49,874 bases of DNA, taken from a virus. A program made the position numbers and the translations under genes. Position 1 is the stretch's first letter, and each line of letters starts with the position of its first letter. The stretch covers positions 1 through 49,874 of IMG/VR virus record IMGVR_UViG_3300044941_000019; one strand, given 5' to 3'. The notes below the pieces were generated by a model. The model did no database searches and was not told where the DNA came from. It was given only the letters and a program-made list of their open reading frames with translations. Of the stretch, positions 1-7,069 are shown piece after piece.

Positions 1-138
1 CCAGGCACCAGGCACCAGGCACCAGGCACCAGGCACCAGGCACCAGGCACCAGGCACCAGGCACCAGGCACCAGGCACCAGGCACCAGGCACCAGGCACC
101 AGGCACCAGGCACCAGGCACCAGGCACTAGGCACCAGG
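1..138. repeat. 7-bp tandem repeat CCAGGCA at left edge
   Basis: Eighteen perfect copies of CCAGGCA (1-126) are followed by one variant copy, CTAGGCA, and a partial copy. The unit is not a multiple of three, and no gene runs through it. The window starts inside the array, so its true length is unknown and the edge is probably where assembly stopped. Confidence 0.97.
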
Positions 139-155
139 GCCGACATCTTAATCTC

Positions 156-237
156 TTGTTCGGTATACCAAACAAGGGCCGGGGTATGCCCAACAGGTGT
201 TTTTGTAATCGACCGTTGATTTGGCATACCAAACAGC
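156..237. promoter_or_regulatory. Operator-like palindrome and two related direct copies
   Basis: Positions 156-175 read TTGTTCGGTATACCAAACAA, a 20-bp palindrome with one mismatched pair. Related half copies follow at 183-196 (GGTATGCCCAACAG) and 224-237 (GGCATACCAAACAG). Three copies of a GGYATRCCMAACA-type element within 80 bp, outside any gene, look like binding sites for a dimeric regulator. No promoter can be assigned to them. Confidence 0.45.
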
Positions 238-240
238 AAC

Positions 241-289
241 GGCCCCGCCGATCGGCGGGGCCGGGGCCTAAGATGAGGGCCTCATCTTA
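241..289. terminator. Two perfect palindromes downstream of the left minus operon
   Basis: Positions 241-262 are a perfect 22-bp GC-rich palindrome with arms GGCCCCGCCGA. Positions 269-289 are a second perfect inverted repeat, TAAGATGAGG and CCTCATCTTA around one G. They lie about 100 bp beyond the last minus-strand gene, where a terminator is expected. Neither has a clear U-tract on the minus strand, so intrinsic termination is only a guess. The second is close in sequence to the AAGATAAGAT element found elsewhere and may be a binding site instead. The rest of 139-386 holds no gene that I can see. Confidence 0.35.
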
Positions 290-386
290 AATGGCACTCA
301 TCTTATATTATACGTGTTGAATGCTTGCAGTTTCACGAGCCGTGGAAAATTTTCAAAATCGAATTTCTTCAAAATCGAATTTTCAA

Positions 387-1307
387 TTATGCTCTGAAGA
401 GCGGATCATCACTGTAGTCCATAAGATCAAGAAGCTCACGTCTCGCTTTCGGAATCACCGTACTGTTCGATGTCCCATTCGCCATATCATCTTCGATGAT
501 CTGGATTTGACGCCAAGCTTCTTCAGCTTGCGCAAACAACTCCACCTGATAGTTTCGACTAACCAGCGAGCGGTGACTCACAATCCGAGTTCCTTTCTCT
601 CCGCACAATTGCTCAATGCCGATAATGAAATCACTCCCAATCGGAGCACCAAGAAGCCAAGCATAGATCGTACACTGATTAGCCCACGTCACATCAACGA
701 TTTCAAGCGGATGCCCAATGTTCACCGTGATTCCATCAATCACTTTCAAGATGGAATCCTTGTGCACAGGACGTACAGCTCCGGGTTTCGGGCTCGCCTT
801 ACTGAAATACCCATTCACCTTCCAATCAAGCACAACGACCCGTCCACTTGCCGTTCTGAAGAACACGTCCGGTTTCCCCAAGAAGGTCACAGACCCGATT
901 GAGCAGCTAACCGCATCTGTGAGCGTCAGCTCGAAGCTGACATCATTGGAACCCTCCATCTCACGCAACAGTTCAGTAAGTGCGCCGCTCTTCACATACC
1001 CATCGAAGACTTCACGACCAGCCTCCCAAGCCCAACTATGATGTTCCGGGGCCACTTGGTCTCGGAAAATCAGGTCAGGAAGATAGGCGGGGCCACGTTC
1101 ACCACAAGGATGATCAATATCAGCCCCATAATGGCCGTACAATCCCTGATGCAGATGGCTTTTCACGAATGCATCGAACGCACTCCCAATCGCCATCGGT
1201 CCCGTTTGCGGTGTACGCGGCATCCTGTTCACCGCCATGTATGTGCAATAGTACTTTTCGGGATCTTCAATCCATGTTCTAAGACTATTCGGTGAAAGGT
1301 ATTTCAT
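387..1307 (-). CDS. PD-(D/E)XK nuclease, RecB/Cas4-like
   Basis: This 306-residue protein looks like a phage nuclease of the PD-(D/E)XK superfamily, close to the RecB C-terminal/Cas4-like group that trims or recombines DNA ends. The N-terminus (YLSPNSLRTWIEDPEKYY) matches the family's opening helix. An acidic residue (E126, FELTL), GKPD at 144-147 and DWK at 161-163 form the active-site signature. I chose the ATG at 1307 because GGAG stands 6 nt upstream; the frame is open further upstream, but that part antisenses the ligase and looks non-protein-like. It overlaps the ligase gene by 23 nt, so translation is probably coupled. It is the last gene of the minus operon. The fold call is good; the substrate is unknown. 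Confidence 0.8.
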   Translation of the reverse strand: MKYLSPNSLRTWIEDPEKYYCTYMAVNRMPRTPQTGPMAIGSAFDAFVKSHLHQGLYGHYGADIDHPCGERGPAYLPDLIFRDQVAPEHHSWAWEAGREVFDGYVKSGALTELLREMEGSNDVSFELTLTDAVSCSIGSVTFLGKPDVFFRTASGRVVVLDWKVNGYFSKASPKPGAVRPVHKDSILKVIDGITVNIGHPLEIVDVTWANQCTIYAWLLGAPIGSDFIIGIEQLCGEKGTRIVSHRSLVSRNYQVELFAQAEEAWRQIQIIEDDMANGTSNSTVIPKARRELLDLMDYSDDPLFRA

Positions 1308-2205
1308 CACAGACTCCAATGTACCTAGCTTCGCTAGGTTTGCCGTTAGCGGTGACAGACCGGTACCGGTACCAGACCTTGGTTCCAATTGGGATCTTCG
1401 TCTCACGCATTGCATCGTCCATCCCAGACAACTCGAATCGAACCCCATTATCTTCGACAATGAGAGCACCAAGCATACCATCGTACTTACCCTTGCCCGA
1501 GGTATACCCAACTACAATTGCGGTGCTTTCTTGCGTCGGTTTCAGTTTCAACACTCGATCAGTCCTATTGCAAGTGTAAATGGCATGGGGATCTCTGATG
1601 ATGAGCCCTTCACCACCCTTGTTCATCACATCATCAAGATACTCATTCATCACTTTCAGATCAGTGATCTCCTCCTGTTTCACCAACATGTGCGAAATCA
1701 GTTCACTTAGCTTCTTGTAGCTGCTTCTGAACATGCAACTAGAGGATGGTTTCCAATCGAACTCGAAATCAGCAATGTAATCTTCAACTTCCCAATCTTG
1801 AATCTGGATATTGATGATGTTGTTCCTAATCCGGCGGGTCTGAGCAAATGATGCCCAAGGCACTGCCTCAAACACTCGATACTGAATGTCTCCCCATCTT
1901 GAATCGGGCTCCTTGCGTTTCACTACACTGATCGTTTGCTCAAAGAGCCCATGCCCGAGCCACAGTTCGCCGTCCAATGCGATTCGCGGCAATGAATCCA
2001 AGAAGGGTGCCGGAGCATGAATCACCTTCCCATATCGCGACCACAATCCAGTTGCTGGCACATTATCTGTGCTCCACGGGCAATCAAGACGACCGCGACT
2101 GACGCCGCCGTCCCAGAATGCTCGCATCCCTTCCAGTTTCTCCGACATCCACCAGTTCATAACACCGGAACTGGTCAGTTTCGGTTGTTGAAGATACTCA
2201 GCCAT
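1285..2205 (-). CDS. ATP-dependent DNA ligase
   Basis: The enzyme seals nicks in phage DNA by a ligase-AMP intermediate. The nucleotidyltransferase core shows motif I with lysine K23 (SEKLEGMRAF), motif III LDGEL (77-81), motif IV KGGEGLII (196-203) and motif V VLKLK (218-222). The C-terminal 80 residues, from IVVGYTSGKGKYDGMLG onward, look like the OB-fold domain. At 306 residues it is a compact phage-type ligase. The start has AAAGGAAAG upstream, and that ribosome-binding region plus start is present twice in tandem (22-bp repeat). Its 3' end overlaps the nuclease gene, consistent with a joint role in replication and repair. Confidence 0.93.
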   Translation of the reverse strand: MAEYLQQPKLTSSGVMNWWMSEKLEGMRAFWDGGVSRGRLDCPWSTDNVPATGLWSRYGKVIHAPAPFLDSLPRIALDGELWLGHGLFEQTISVVKRKEPDSRWGDIQYRVFEAVPWASFAQTRRIRNNIINIQIQDWEVEDYIADFEFDWKPSSSCMFRSSYKKLSELISHMLVKQEEITDLKVMNEYLDDVMNKGGEGLIIRDPHAIYTCNRTDRVLKLKPTQESTAIVVGYTSGKGKYDGMLGALIVEDNGVRFELSGMDDAMRETKIPIGTKVWYRYRSVTANGKPSEARYIGVCDEIPFTE

Positions 2206-2244
2206 TGCACTTTCCTTTCATTGCCATTGCGCTTTCCTTTCCTG
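2201..2244 (-). repeat. 22-bp tandem duplication of the ligase ribosome-binding site and start
   Basis: Two copies (2201-2222 and 2223-2244) each carry AAGGAAAG followed by CAATGGC on the minus strand. The downstream copy starts the ligase. The upstream copy opens a 9-codon reading frame (ATG at 2227, stop TGA 2198-2200) that ends past the ligase start, so it could act as a short upstream ORF. Confidence 0.8.
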
Positions 2245-2715
2245 TCACTTGAAGCACCGTTCTTTAATGAGTTCGATGAGCCGATCAAACTGCCGCGTCG
2301 TTATCTTCATAATCGAACAACATTCGCGGCGTGTGTACCCATCCAGTCGAAGCTGAATCAAGAAGCGCATAGTCGGTGTAACCGGGAGCTTCTCAATTGT
2401 GTCGCTATACCCGAACTCCACGCTTCTGGAATCCAAGATAAGCGTATCGTTAATCAAGAAAGTGTTTTCGTACTTCCAGTCCCGGTTCACCTTGTTATGA
2501 ATGAGCCTCACAATTTCACGAGTGAAATTGTCAGGCAACGGCCGCTGTTGAACGATTTCCGTTGCGTAATACAAGACATCGCTTTGAACTTCTTCAATGT
2601 CTCGATTCCATTTGCGAGCCAGCACATTCCCCATTCTCAAGAGAAATGTGTAATTGGCTTTCAAAAACTCGGTTCCCGTGATTTGACCAATCTTCAATTC
2701 GTCATATAGCTGCAT
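2245..2715 (-). CDS. Sigma-factor-like protein with C-terminal HTH
   Basis: This is a 156-residue protein. Residues 22-57 (around LLRMGNVLARKW and EEVQSDVLYY) resemble the helices of sigma region 2 in ECF-type factors, and residues 108-152 (LPVTPTMRFLIQLRLDGYTR, then a predicted recognition helix near TTRQFDRLIEL) resemble region 4. The size also fits a small sigma or sigma-like factor. If so, it would direct host RNA polymerase to middle or late phage promoters, but the similarity is by eye and an ordinary HTH protein is the alternative. The ATG at 2715 has GAGGG 7 nt upstream, embedded in the end of the preceding gene (22-nt overlap). It is followed by the duplicated ligase leader. Confidence 0.4.
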   Translation of the reverse strand: MQLYDELKIGQITGTEFLKANYTFLLRMGNVLARKWNRDIEEVQSDVLYYATEIVQQRPLPDNFTREIVRLIHNKVNRDWKYENTFLINDTLILDSRSVEFGYSDTIEKLPVTPTMRFLIQLRLDGYTRRECCSIMKITTRQFDRLIELIKERCFK

Positions 2716-3140
2716 TTCAATCCCTCAAGAGCTTTGATTCGAGCATCAATCCGCTTCGTCACAATTGCCAGTGCTTCTTCATAAGTGTGGCACCCGTTTC
2801 TAGCATACGAAGATCCGCGTTGACAGGTGTAATGAGTCCGTGTACACTTGATCATCTTCACCTTATGCATGAAAATATCATTGAAGATGACCCACTTCAA
2901 GACTGGGAGCTTAACCACTTGGCCCTTCTCGATCATGTCAAATGCTAATTTGTATGCAGTATCAGCCTTCCAATCTTGAAGATCAATCAAGAGGGAGGCG
3001 AAATCACCAATGTTGCCATCAAATCCAAGTTCGTACAGTCGATCTTCGGGAGCAACGATTTCATTACCGGGTTCTGCATTCTTCGCCATTTCGAGAATTT
3101 CAAGCAGTGTCATCTTATTCAGTTCGTCACATAGCTGCAT
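2694..3140 (-). CDS. Uncharacterised protein, tandem paralogue 2
   Basis: I do not recognise this 148-residue protein. From its internal MTLLEILE (ATG at 3113) to its C-terminus ALEGLKCSYMTN it is a clear paralogue of the gene immediately upstream, sharing AEPG, ELGFDG, DWK, KWVIF, KCxxxxYxCxRG and the C-terminal (I/L)DxRIKALE. Conserved cysteines in the second half could bind a metal. The ATG at 3140 is preferred because GAGG lies 7 nt upstream; the ATG at 3113 corresponds to the paralogue's start but has no good ribosome binding site. The first nine residues (MQLCDELNK) are encoded by the overlap with the upstream gene. Function unknown. Confidence 0.7.
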   Translation of the reverse strand: MQLCDELNKMTLLEILEMAKNAEPGNEIVAPEDRLYELGFDGNIGDFASLLIDLQDWKADTAYKLAFDMIEKGQVVKLPVLKWVIFNDIFMHKVKMIKCTRTHYTCQRGSSYARNGCHTYEEALAIVTKRIDARIKALEGLKCSYMTN

Positions 3141-3538
3141 TTCAATTCCTCAAGAGCTTTGATTCGAGAATCAATCCGCTTCTTCGCAATCTCGATTGCT
3201 TCTTCATAAGTGTAGCACTCGTTTCTGGAATGAGAAAATCCGCGTTCACAGATGTAGTTCGACCCTGCACACTTAACCATCTTCACTCTATGAACGAAGA
3301 TCTCATCGAAGATGACCCACTTCGAGAGCGGGAACTCAACCACTCGTTCCGTCTCGATCATCTTCAATGCTGCTTCATAGGAATGGCTACCCTTCCAATC
3401 TTGAACATTCATCAGGTGATACGCGAAATCAGCAAGATCACCATCAAATCCAAGTTCACGGAGCTGTTCTTCTGTAGCGACGGGCTCGCTACCGGGTTCC
3501 GCATTCTGCGCTAGTTCAAGGATTTCCAGCAGTGTCAT
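3119..3538 (-). CDS. Uncharacterised protein, tandem paralogue 1
   Basis: This 139-residue protein is the upstream member of a tandem duplicated pair. The start at 3538 has AGGAG 6 nt before the ATG. The sequence is mixed alpha/beta with a basic C-terminal helix and four cysteine positions shared with its paralogue. Its last codons contain the ribosome binding site and start codon of the next gene. That junction arrangement is repeated between the second paralogue and the sigma-like gene, so the duplication included the gene boundary. No family recognised. Confidence 0.7.
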   Translation of the reverse strand: MTLLEILELAQNAEPGSEPVATEEQLRELGFDGDLADFAYHLMNVQDWKGSHSYEAALKMIETERVVEFPLSKWVIFDEIFVHRVKMVKCAGSNYICERGFSHSRNECYTYEEAIEIAKKRIDSRIKALEELKCSYVTN

Positions 3539-3891
3539 CTTGGTCTCCTGTAATACAATAGTCCAGGTGATAGGGCTACGGTTTCGTCATCGAACTTCAC
3601 TAGCACACAGTCTAGTGTGATTCCAATCACAGTCCCTTGCCTCAATGGATAATCAGTCCAAATCAGCATCTTCAGGACAATCGGATACCCGTCATTGCTT
3701 CTAGGTATCCCGTTCAAGATGTTCATAATCTGCTCCTTGATGCAGGGTTTCCGATGCTCAATCCAGTAGGCAAGATCATCAGCCAGCCAGTGATCTTCGA
3801 CACCATACTCCTTGAATCGAGCTTCGATTTCTTCAAACGTCTGACCTTGAGGGTTCAGAATCAGATCTCGGATGTAGTCAATCAACCCCAT
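3535..3891 (-). CDS. Uncharacterised protein with SH3/KOW-like C-terminus
   Basis: This 118-residue protein has an acidic helical N-terminal half (DYIRDLILN, then a segment with WLADDLAYWIEHRKP). A beta-rich C-terminus (residues about 83-118, around GTVIGITLDCVLVKFDD) resembles small SH3 or KOW-like barrels that bind nucleic acid or protein. The start overlaps the preceding HTH gene by 14 nt and its end overlaps the next start by 4 nt, so it is translationally coupled on both sides. I cannot assign a function. Confidence 0.6.
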   Translation of the reverse strand: MGLIDYIRDLILNPQGQTFEEIEARFKEYGVEDHWLADDLAYWIEHRKPCIKEQIMNILNGIPRSNDGYPIVLKMLIWTDYPLRQGTVIGITLDCVLVKFDDETVALSPGLLYYRRPR

Positions 3892-4138
3892 TGTTTCTGA
3901 ACCCTATTCCACGCTGCTTCAGAATCTTGTACAGCGTTCTTCCCGATGTCAAGTGCCTCTTAATGATCTCTTTCACGGGAACCCCATCTTGATACTCCTG
4001 CACAATGGTTTCATCCCGCAATTCCCGTATCGCTCGATTCACTGTCGCGATTGGAACTCCGAAGTAGATCGCGATTGATACGGGCGACTTACCTCTCTTG
4101 TACATCTTCACTGCTTCATTCGTCTTGAACAGCGGCAT
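3878..4138 (-). CDS. Small HTH DNA-binding protein
   Basis: This protein of about 86 residues has two helix-turn-helix-like units, one near GKSPVSIAIYFGVPIATVNR and one near VPVKEIIKRHLTSGRTLYKI, similar to the HTH of resolvases and small phage regulators. The second of two possible ATGs (4138) is chosen because AAGGAG stands 6 nt before it; the first, at 4162, begins the same five residues (MPLFK) because the start region is duplicated with a 24-bp period. It is a candidate for the regulator of the AAGATAAGAT sites, with no direct evidence. Confidence 0.6.
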   Translation of the reverse strand: MPLFKTNEAVKMYKRGKSPVSIAIYFGVPIATVNRAIRELRDETIVQEYQDGVPVKEIIKRHLTSGRTLYKILKQRGIGFRNNGVD

Positions 4139-4535
4139 TGTCATCTCCTTGAACAGCGGCATCGTTCTTCCCTTTCACCAAGTACCCCATTGGGACATTC
4201 CACTTCTTCGCTGCGGCTTTGAACCCATGCTGCTTAGCATATTGCATCGCCTTCTTGAGTTCGGCAACCGGTAGTATTTGCCGGCCATATGCCAGAGCAA
4301 TGGAATCGACATACTCACGGCTGCAATGTTCTTTGAACTCCTCATGAATGCGGTGAATAGCGGCACCCTTGGTCAGTCGTTTCAAGATCTCATGCTTGAT
4401 CGTCTTTTCAATTGATCGCAGTGATCGCATCTTGTTCAGGACTTGGAAGTGAGTATACTCAGTTCCATACTCCTTGTTCGCTTGTTTCAAAGATACACCT
4501 TGCATGTATCTTCGAGCTACACGTTCAAGACTCAT
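4116..4535 (-). CDS. HTH-repeat protein
   Basis: This 139-residue basic protein contains three successive HTH-like segments (near VARRYMQGVSLKQANKEYG, LKRLTKGAAIHRIHEEF and QYAKQHGFKAAAKKWNVP). The arrangement suggests a DNA-binding protein related to the shorter neighbour downstream, which has two such units. The C-terminal tail carries a repeated DAAVQ/NAAVQ, the other-frame reading of the 24-bp duplication that makes the next gene's double start. A regulatory role is inferred, not shown. Confidence 0.55.
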   Translation of the reverse strand: MSLERVARRYMQGVSLKQANKEYGTEYTHFQVLNKMRSLRSIEKTIKHEILKRLTKGAAIHRIHEEFKEHCSREYVDSIALAYGRQILPVAELKKAMQYAKQHGFKAAAKKWNVPMGYLVKGKNDAAVQGDDNAAVQDE

Positions 4536-4556
4536 CGTTTCTTCCTCGCATTGACC

Positions 4557-4775
4557 TCAGTATTTCTCCATGTGGTCAAGGGCTAAGACTGCATTCTCGG
4601 TTCCGGCTATGATCAGTTTCTCATCAGAAGACATCCCGATGCGTAAGAACGCACCGGGAATGTCTCCTTTGACGGCCTGAACATACCCGAAATCATCTTG
4701 ATAGAACGTAGTCGGATGATACCCAACACACTTGACTACGAACATCGCTCGCTGTTTGGGAAGTTCAACACGCAT
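4557..4775 (-). CDS. Uncharacterised small protein
   Basis: This 72-residue protein is of unknown family. The ATG at 4775 has AGGG 5 nt upstream and overlaps the end of the preceding gene by 11 nt, which supports it being real. The sequence looks like a small beta-rich fold (MFVVKCVGYHPTTF, then GYVQAVKGDIPGAFLRIG) without signal peptide or membrane segment. Confidence 0.55.
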   Translation of the reverse strand: MRVELPKQRAMFVVKCVGYHPTTFYQDDFGYVQAVKGDIPGAFLRIGMSSDEKLIIAGTENAVLALDHMEKY

Positions 4776-5292
4776 TTTTGCCCTTTATCGTGAGAGCGTT
4801 CCTCTTATCAAGATACCCTTTCTCTTGTAGTAGTTGTTGAGTCGCAACCCAGTCTGACAATGTTATAAGATGCTTCACCTGATCGTAGCGGTAGTTCTTG
4901 ATTCCAGCATAACTGGACTTGTAAGTCCGAGTCGCTTTCAAGACGATTTTCTCGTTCTCAGAGAGTTCTTCTTGAGCAGGGAGCAATGGGGCGAGATTGC
5001 CATAGATATACAGGCGCTCCCTATTCCCTTCCACCAACTGCACGATACAGGTGTTAGGTGGCAAATCCGTCACCATATCTTCATTATGGTCGTGAGTGAG
5101 CGGATTGACACCGACAATCGCAATCGACTGGCCAGTTGCGATATCTTTGACCCAGTATCTGTTTCTTGATCCACCATCCCAGTAGCGCCCTGAGAATCGA
5201 AATGGCAGTCGCAACTGCTCAATACGAACTTCGCGACCAGTGAATCCAGCTGGAATCAGATGCGATGGGACATCTTTGACATGAACGATCAT
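4765..5292 (-). CDS. Uncharacterised protein
   Basis: This is a 175-residue protein without a recognised domain. The N-terminal 100 residues are beta-rich (PFRFSGRYWDGGSRNRYWVK, IAIVGVNPLTHD), and the C-terminal part is helical and basic (VLKATRTYKSSYAGIKNYRYD and LLQEKGYLDKRNALTIKGKN). It sits in a run of short unknown genes typical of phage early regions, with 4 nt to the upstream gene and an overlap with the downstream one. Confidence 0.6.
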   Translation of the reverse strand: MIVHVKDVPSHLIPAGFTGREVRIEQLRLPFRFSGRYWDGGSRNRYWVKDIATGQSIAIVGVNPLTHDHNEDMVTDLPPNTCIVQLVEGNRERLYIYGNLAPLLPAQEELSENEKIVLKATRTYKSSYAGIKNYRYDQVKHLITLSDWVATQQLLQEKGYLDKRNALTIKGKNAC

Positions 5293-5296
5293 TGGA

Positions 5297-5542
5297 TTAT
5301 CCTTTGAAGTGGACGCGGGTTGTAATGCCGATAATGGTGATCGGCCAAACGGTTTCTGAAATCAGCATGTCAAACAGGATTGAAGATGGAAGCAGGTCCA
5401 TCGTGTTTCGATACCGGTAGACCTCAATCGAATCATCGCCGCATTTCAGGTAATGGCGATTTTCACTTTCAACGAGTTCCAATCCATTATCTTTCAATGC
5501 AGGAGCTGGACCGTTGTAGTCAATCGGGACAAGGACGTACAT
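5297..5542 (-). CDS. Uncharacterised small protein
   Basis: This 81-residue protein is of unknown function. GAGG stands 7 nt before the ATG at 5542, and that site lies in the last codons of a tiny upstream reading frame. The sequence begins MYVLVPIDYNGPAPALKD and ends in a hydrophobic beta-like stretch (VWPITIIGITTRVHF). No motif is recognised. Confidence 0.5.
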   Translation of the reverse strand: MYVLVPIDYNGPAPALKDNGLELVESENRHYLKCGDDSIEVYRYRNTMDLLPSSILFDMLISETVWPITIIGITTRVHFKG

Positions 5543-5543
5543 C

Positions 5544-5630
5544 TTAGCACCTCAGAAGTTGGGATAGGATAACTGCGATTGGCAGCACAATCGGGACAAG
5601 TGGAATCAGTTCATCAAGTTGGCGTAACAT
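5544..5630 (-). CDS. Tiny single-pass membrane peptide (candidate)
   Basis: This is a 28-codon frame, ATG at 5630 and TAA at 5544-5546, exactly filling the gap between two genes. The peptide opens MLRQLDELIP and then has a hydrophobic stretch (LVPIVLPIAVILSQLL) long enough to span a membrane. AGGA lies 10 nt before the ATG. It overlaps the end of the upstream gene by 17 nt and ends one base before the next start codon. Conserved packing and composition support it, but nothing shows it is translated. Confidence 0.4.
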   Translation of the reverse strand: MLRQLDELIPLVPIVLPIAVILSQLLRC

Positions 5631-5889
5631 GATCGGACATTCCTTGTAGTGTCTTGGTTGCCAGTTTCAAGGCGGTTTGTGTATCCAGTATCCGGATCTC
5701 AATTTCTTCACCACTTGTTTCCTGAACCTTAAGGGTTCGATTCTCAAGAAGAGCGACGATATCAAAGGATTTCAGGTCGAGTGTGTAGATGACGGTTTCA
5801 GCTTCGGGAAAGTCAGTTGGAATCATGGTTACACCACAATTCGTTTGCAAGATGACTGTTTCCCACGGAACGATGAGTATGTATTTCAT
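5614..5889 (-). CDS. Uncharacterised small protein
   Basis: This protein of about 91 residues starts MKYILIVPWE. The ATG at 5889 overlaps the stop of the previous gene as ATGA, so I prefer it to the in-frame codon 24 nt upstream. Composition is mixed alpha/beta with an acidic middle (VQETSGEEIEIRILDTQTAL). No domain is recognised. Confidence 0.5.
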   Translation of the reverse strand: MKYILIVPWETVILQTNCGVTMIPTDFPEAETVIYTLDLKSFDIVALLENRTLKVQETSGEEIEIRILDTQTALKLATKTLQGMSDHVTPT

Positions 5890-6143
5890 TTCGCAAACCC
5901 GTGGAAGTAGCAATATCCATTCTTGAATGTGACATACACCATGGAGCGAGCGGCAATCGAATTCAAGAAGTGGATTCCGAACCCATTCATGTCAACCGTG
6001 AGCGGGTGCAGACCCACCATCTGATGTGTCCCATTGTGTGTGTTCCAAAGTTCCCCGTTCACAACTTCATACCCGAACTGTGCAAGATTCGGGATAATGG
6101 GGATCACTTCTTCTTTGAAGGGCATTTCAACTTCGATGAACAT
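5886..6143 (-). CDS. Uncharacterised small protein
   Basis: This 85-residue protein has repeated short beta-like stretches (MFIEVEMPFKEEVIPIIPN, YEVVNGELWNTHNG) and an aromatic C-terminus (TFKNGYCYFHGFAK). It is coupled to the following gene by ATGA. Unknown function. Confidence 0.5.
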   Translation of the reverse strand: MFIEVEMPFKEEVIPIIPNLAQFGYEVVNGELWNTHNGTHQMVGLHPLTVDMNGFGIHFLNSIAARSMVYVTFKNGYCYFHGFAK

Positions 6144-6155
6144 GGTTTGCTCCTT

Positions 6156-6551
6156 TCAAGCAAGTAACCGACGAAGATCGGTGCTGGTCTTATTGACCAT
6201 GGTTGTGAAATCTTCAGCAGTGCGAATTCGGAGCGCCGTGAAAATGCAATTGCCATTCTTCCACAGGTGAATCCGCTTAGTTCCAACGGGCAATACTGGG
6301 GTTACCTTGCTTCCAAGAAGCTGTTTCATCATCAGGTTGAGTAGCACTCGATCGAAATAAGTGCCGCTTGCGGTTGCAACTTCAAGATGAATCGTGGGAA
6401 GCACTTCGATTCGCTTCTTAATCGTATCGACAGTGTAGGCATAATTCCAATACTTGGAATCAGGCTTGATTTGACTCTTCAGAATGAGCTGCTCATTAAG
6501 ACCGGCAAACATCACTGCATCTTCACATCTTGAAACCGGGATTGCCAACAT
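6156..6551 (-). CDS. Uncharacterised protein, first gene after an internal promoter
   Basis: This 131-residue protein is of unknown family. It follows the best sigma70-type promoter in the window (6597-6624), has AGGAG 7 nt before its ATG, and is therefore probably the first gene of a transcription unit running left to 387. The end (RIRTAEDFTTMVNKTSTDLRRL) looks helical. The leader between promoter and gene carries one AAGATAAGAT element, so expression of this unit is likely regulated. Confidence 0.6.
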   Translation of the reverse strand: MLAIPVSRCEDAVMFAGLNEQLILKSQIKPDSKYWNYAYTVDTIKKRIEVLPTIHLEVATASGTYFDRVLLNLMMKQLLGSKVTPVLPVGTKRIHLWKNGNCIFTALRIRTAEDFTTMVNKTSTDLRRLLA

Positions 6552-6563
6552 TTTTTCACTCCT

Positions 6564-6573
6564 AAGATAAGAT
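6564..6573 (-). promoter_or_regulatory. AAGATAAGAT element downstream of internal promoter
   Basis: On the minus strand this reads ATCTTATCTT, starting 23 nt after the -10 box of the 6597-6624 promoter and just before the ribosome binding site of the first gene. An inverted partner lies at 6650-6659. The matching arms extend to 14 bp (TAAGATAAGATGGG and its complement at 6647-6660), flanking the promoter on both sides. Confidence 0.6.
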
Positions 6574-6596
6574 GGGCCTTTTCAAGGCAACAAGCA

Positions 6597-6624
6597 ATGA
6601 TACCTTTTAATTGTGACGTGTCAA
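6597..6624 (-). promoter_or_regulatory. Sigma70-type promoter
   Basis: On the minus strand TTGACA (6619-6624) and TATCAT (6597-6602) are separated by 16 nt. TTGACA is the consensus -35 box and TATCAT differs from TATAAT at one position. It lies in a 101-bp intergenic gap ahead of eight or more co-directional genes and is flanked by inverted AAGATAAGAT elements. Confidence 0.65.
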
Positions 6625-6652
6625 TAGGTATTTTTGACTATTTTTTCCCATC

Positions 6653-7069
6653 TTATCTTACTTTTGCTAGAATTCCCTGCACAATCCAATCTTTGGCTGT
6701 TGTGAAATCAGCCGTCTTATTGTGAAGAATGAACCCATCGTACACGAAGCAATGACCCGGTACCCAAATCACAGATGGAAGTCTCAACAATTTCGCTTCT
6801 TTCACTACTGACCGATTTTGCAAGGATTGCATTTCCGTCACTCGGTCTCTCAAGATGAGTCCATACCCAATCCAAAGGAGACTATCTTGACATTCAGTGA
6901 TAGATGCTGGTCGCAAATTGTGTGGATATTCCAATTCGGGCCAGGGTTCATCTTTATACCCAAACCAACCCTTATACTCCTGAATCTCATCTTCGGTCAA
7001 TGGGCTATGATGGTTCAAGAGGGTCAAGATAGCGGTAGCTTGGCAATTGCCTGCATGGATGATTTGCAT
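6653..7069 (-). CDS. Papain/C39-like cysteine protease-fold protein (tentative)
   Basis: This 138-residue protein opens with an NCQATAILTLL segment that puts Cys9 at the start of a helix, as in papain-like and C39 peptidases. It has a later GHCFVYDGFIL segment with His106 followed by a small beta strand and Asn117. That Cys-His-Asn order is the family's catalytic layout. The resemblance is motif-level only and the protein could be an inactive relative. The start overlaps the previous stop as TAATG. Its stop codon lies within one of the AAGATAAGAT elements. A role in cleaving a host or phage protein is speculative. Confidence 0.4.
   Translation of the reverse strand: MQIIHAGNCQATAILTLLNHHSPLTEDEIQEYKGWFGYKDEPWPELEYPHNLRPASITECQDSLLWIGYGLILRDRVTEMQSLQNRSVVKEAKLLRLPSVIWVPGHCFVYDGFILHNKTADFTTAKDWIVQGILAKVR

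Noticed and set aside
352-382. Repeat TTCAAAATCGAATTT x2 as a possible attachment site
   Set aside because: Only two 15-bp copies separated by one base, at the end of a gene, and no integrase is visible.
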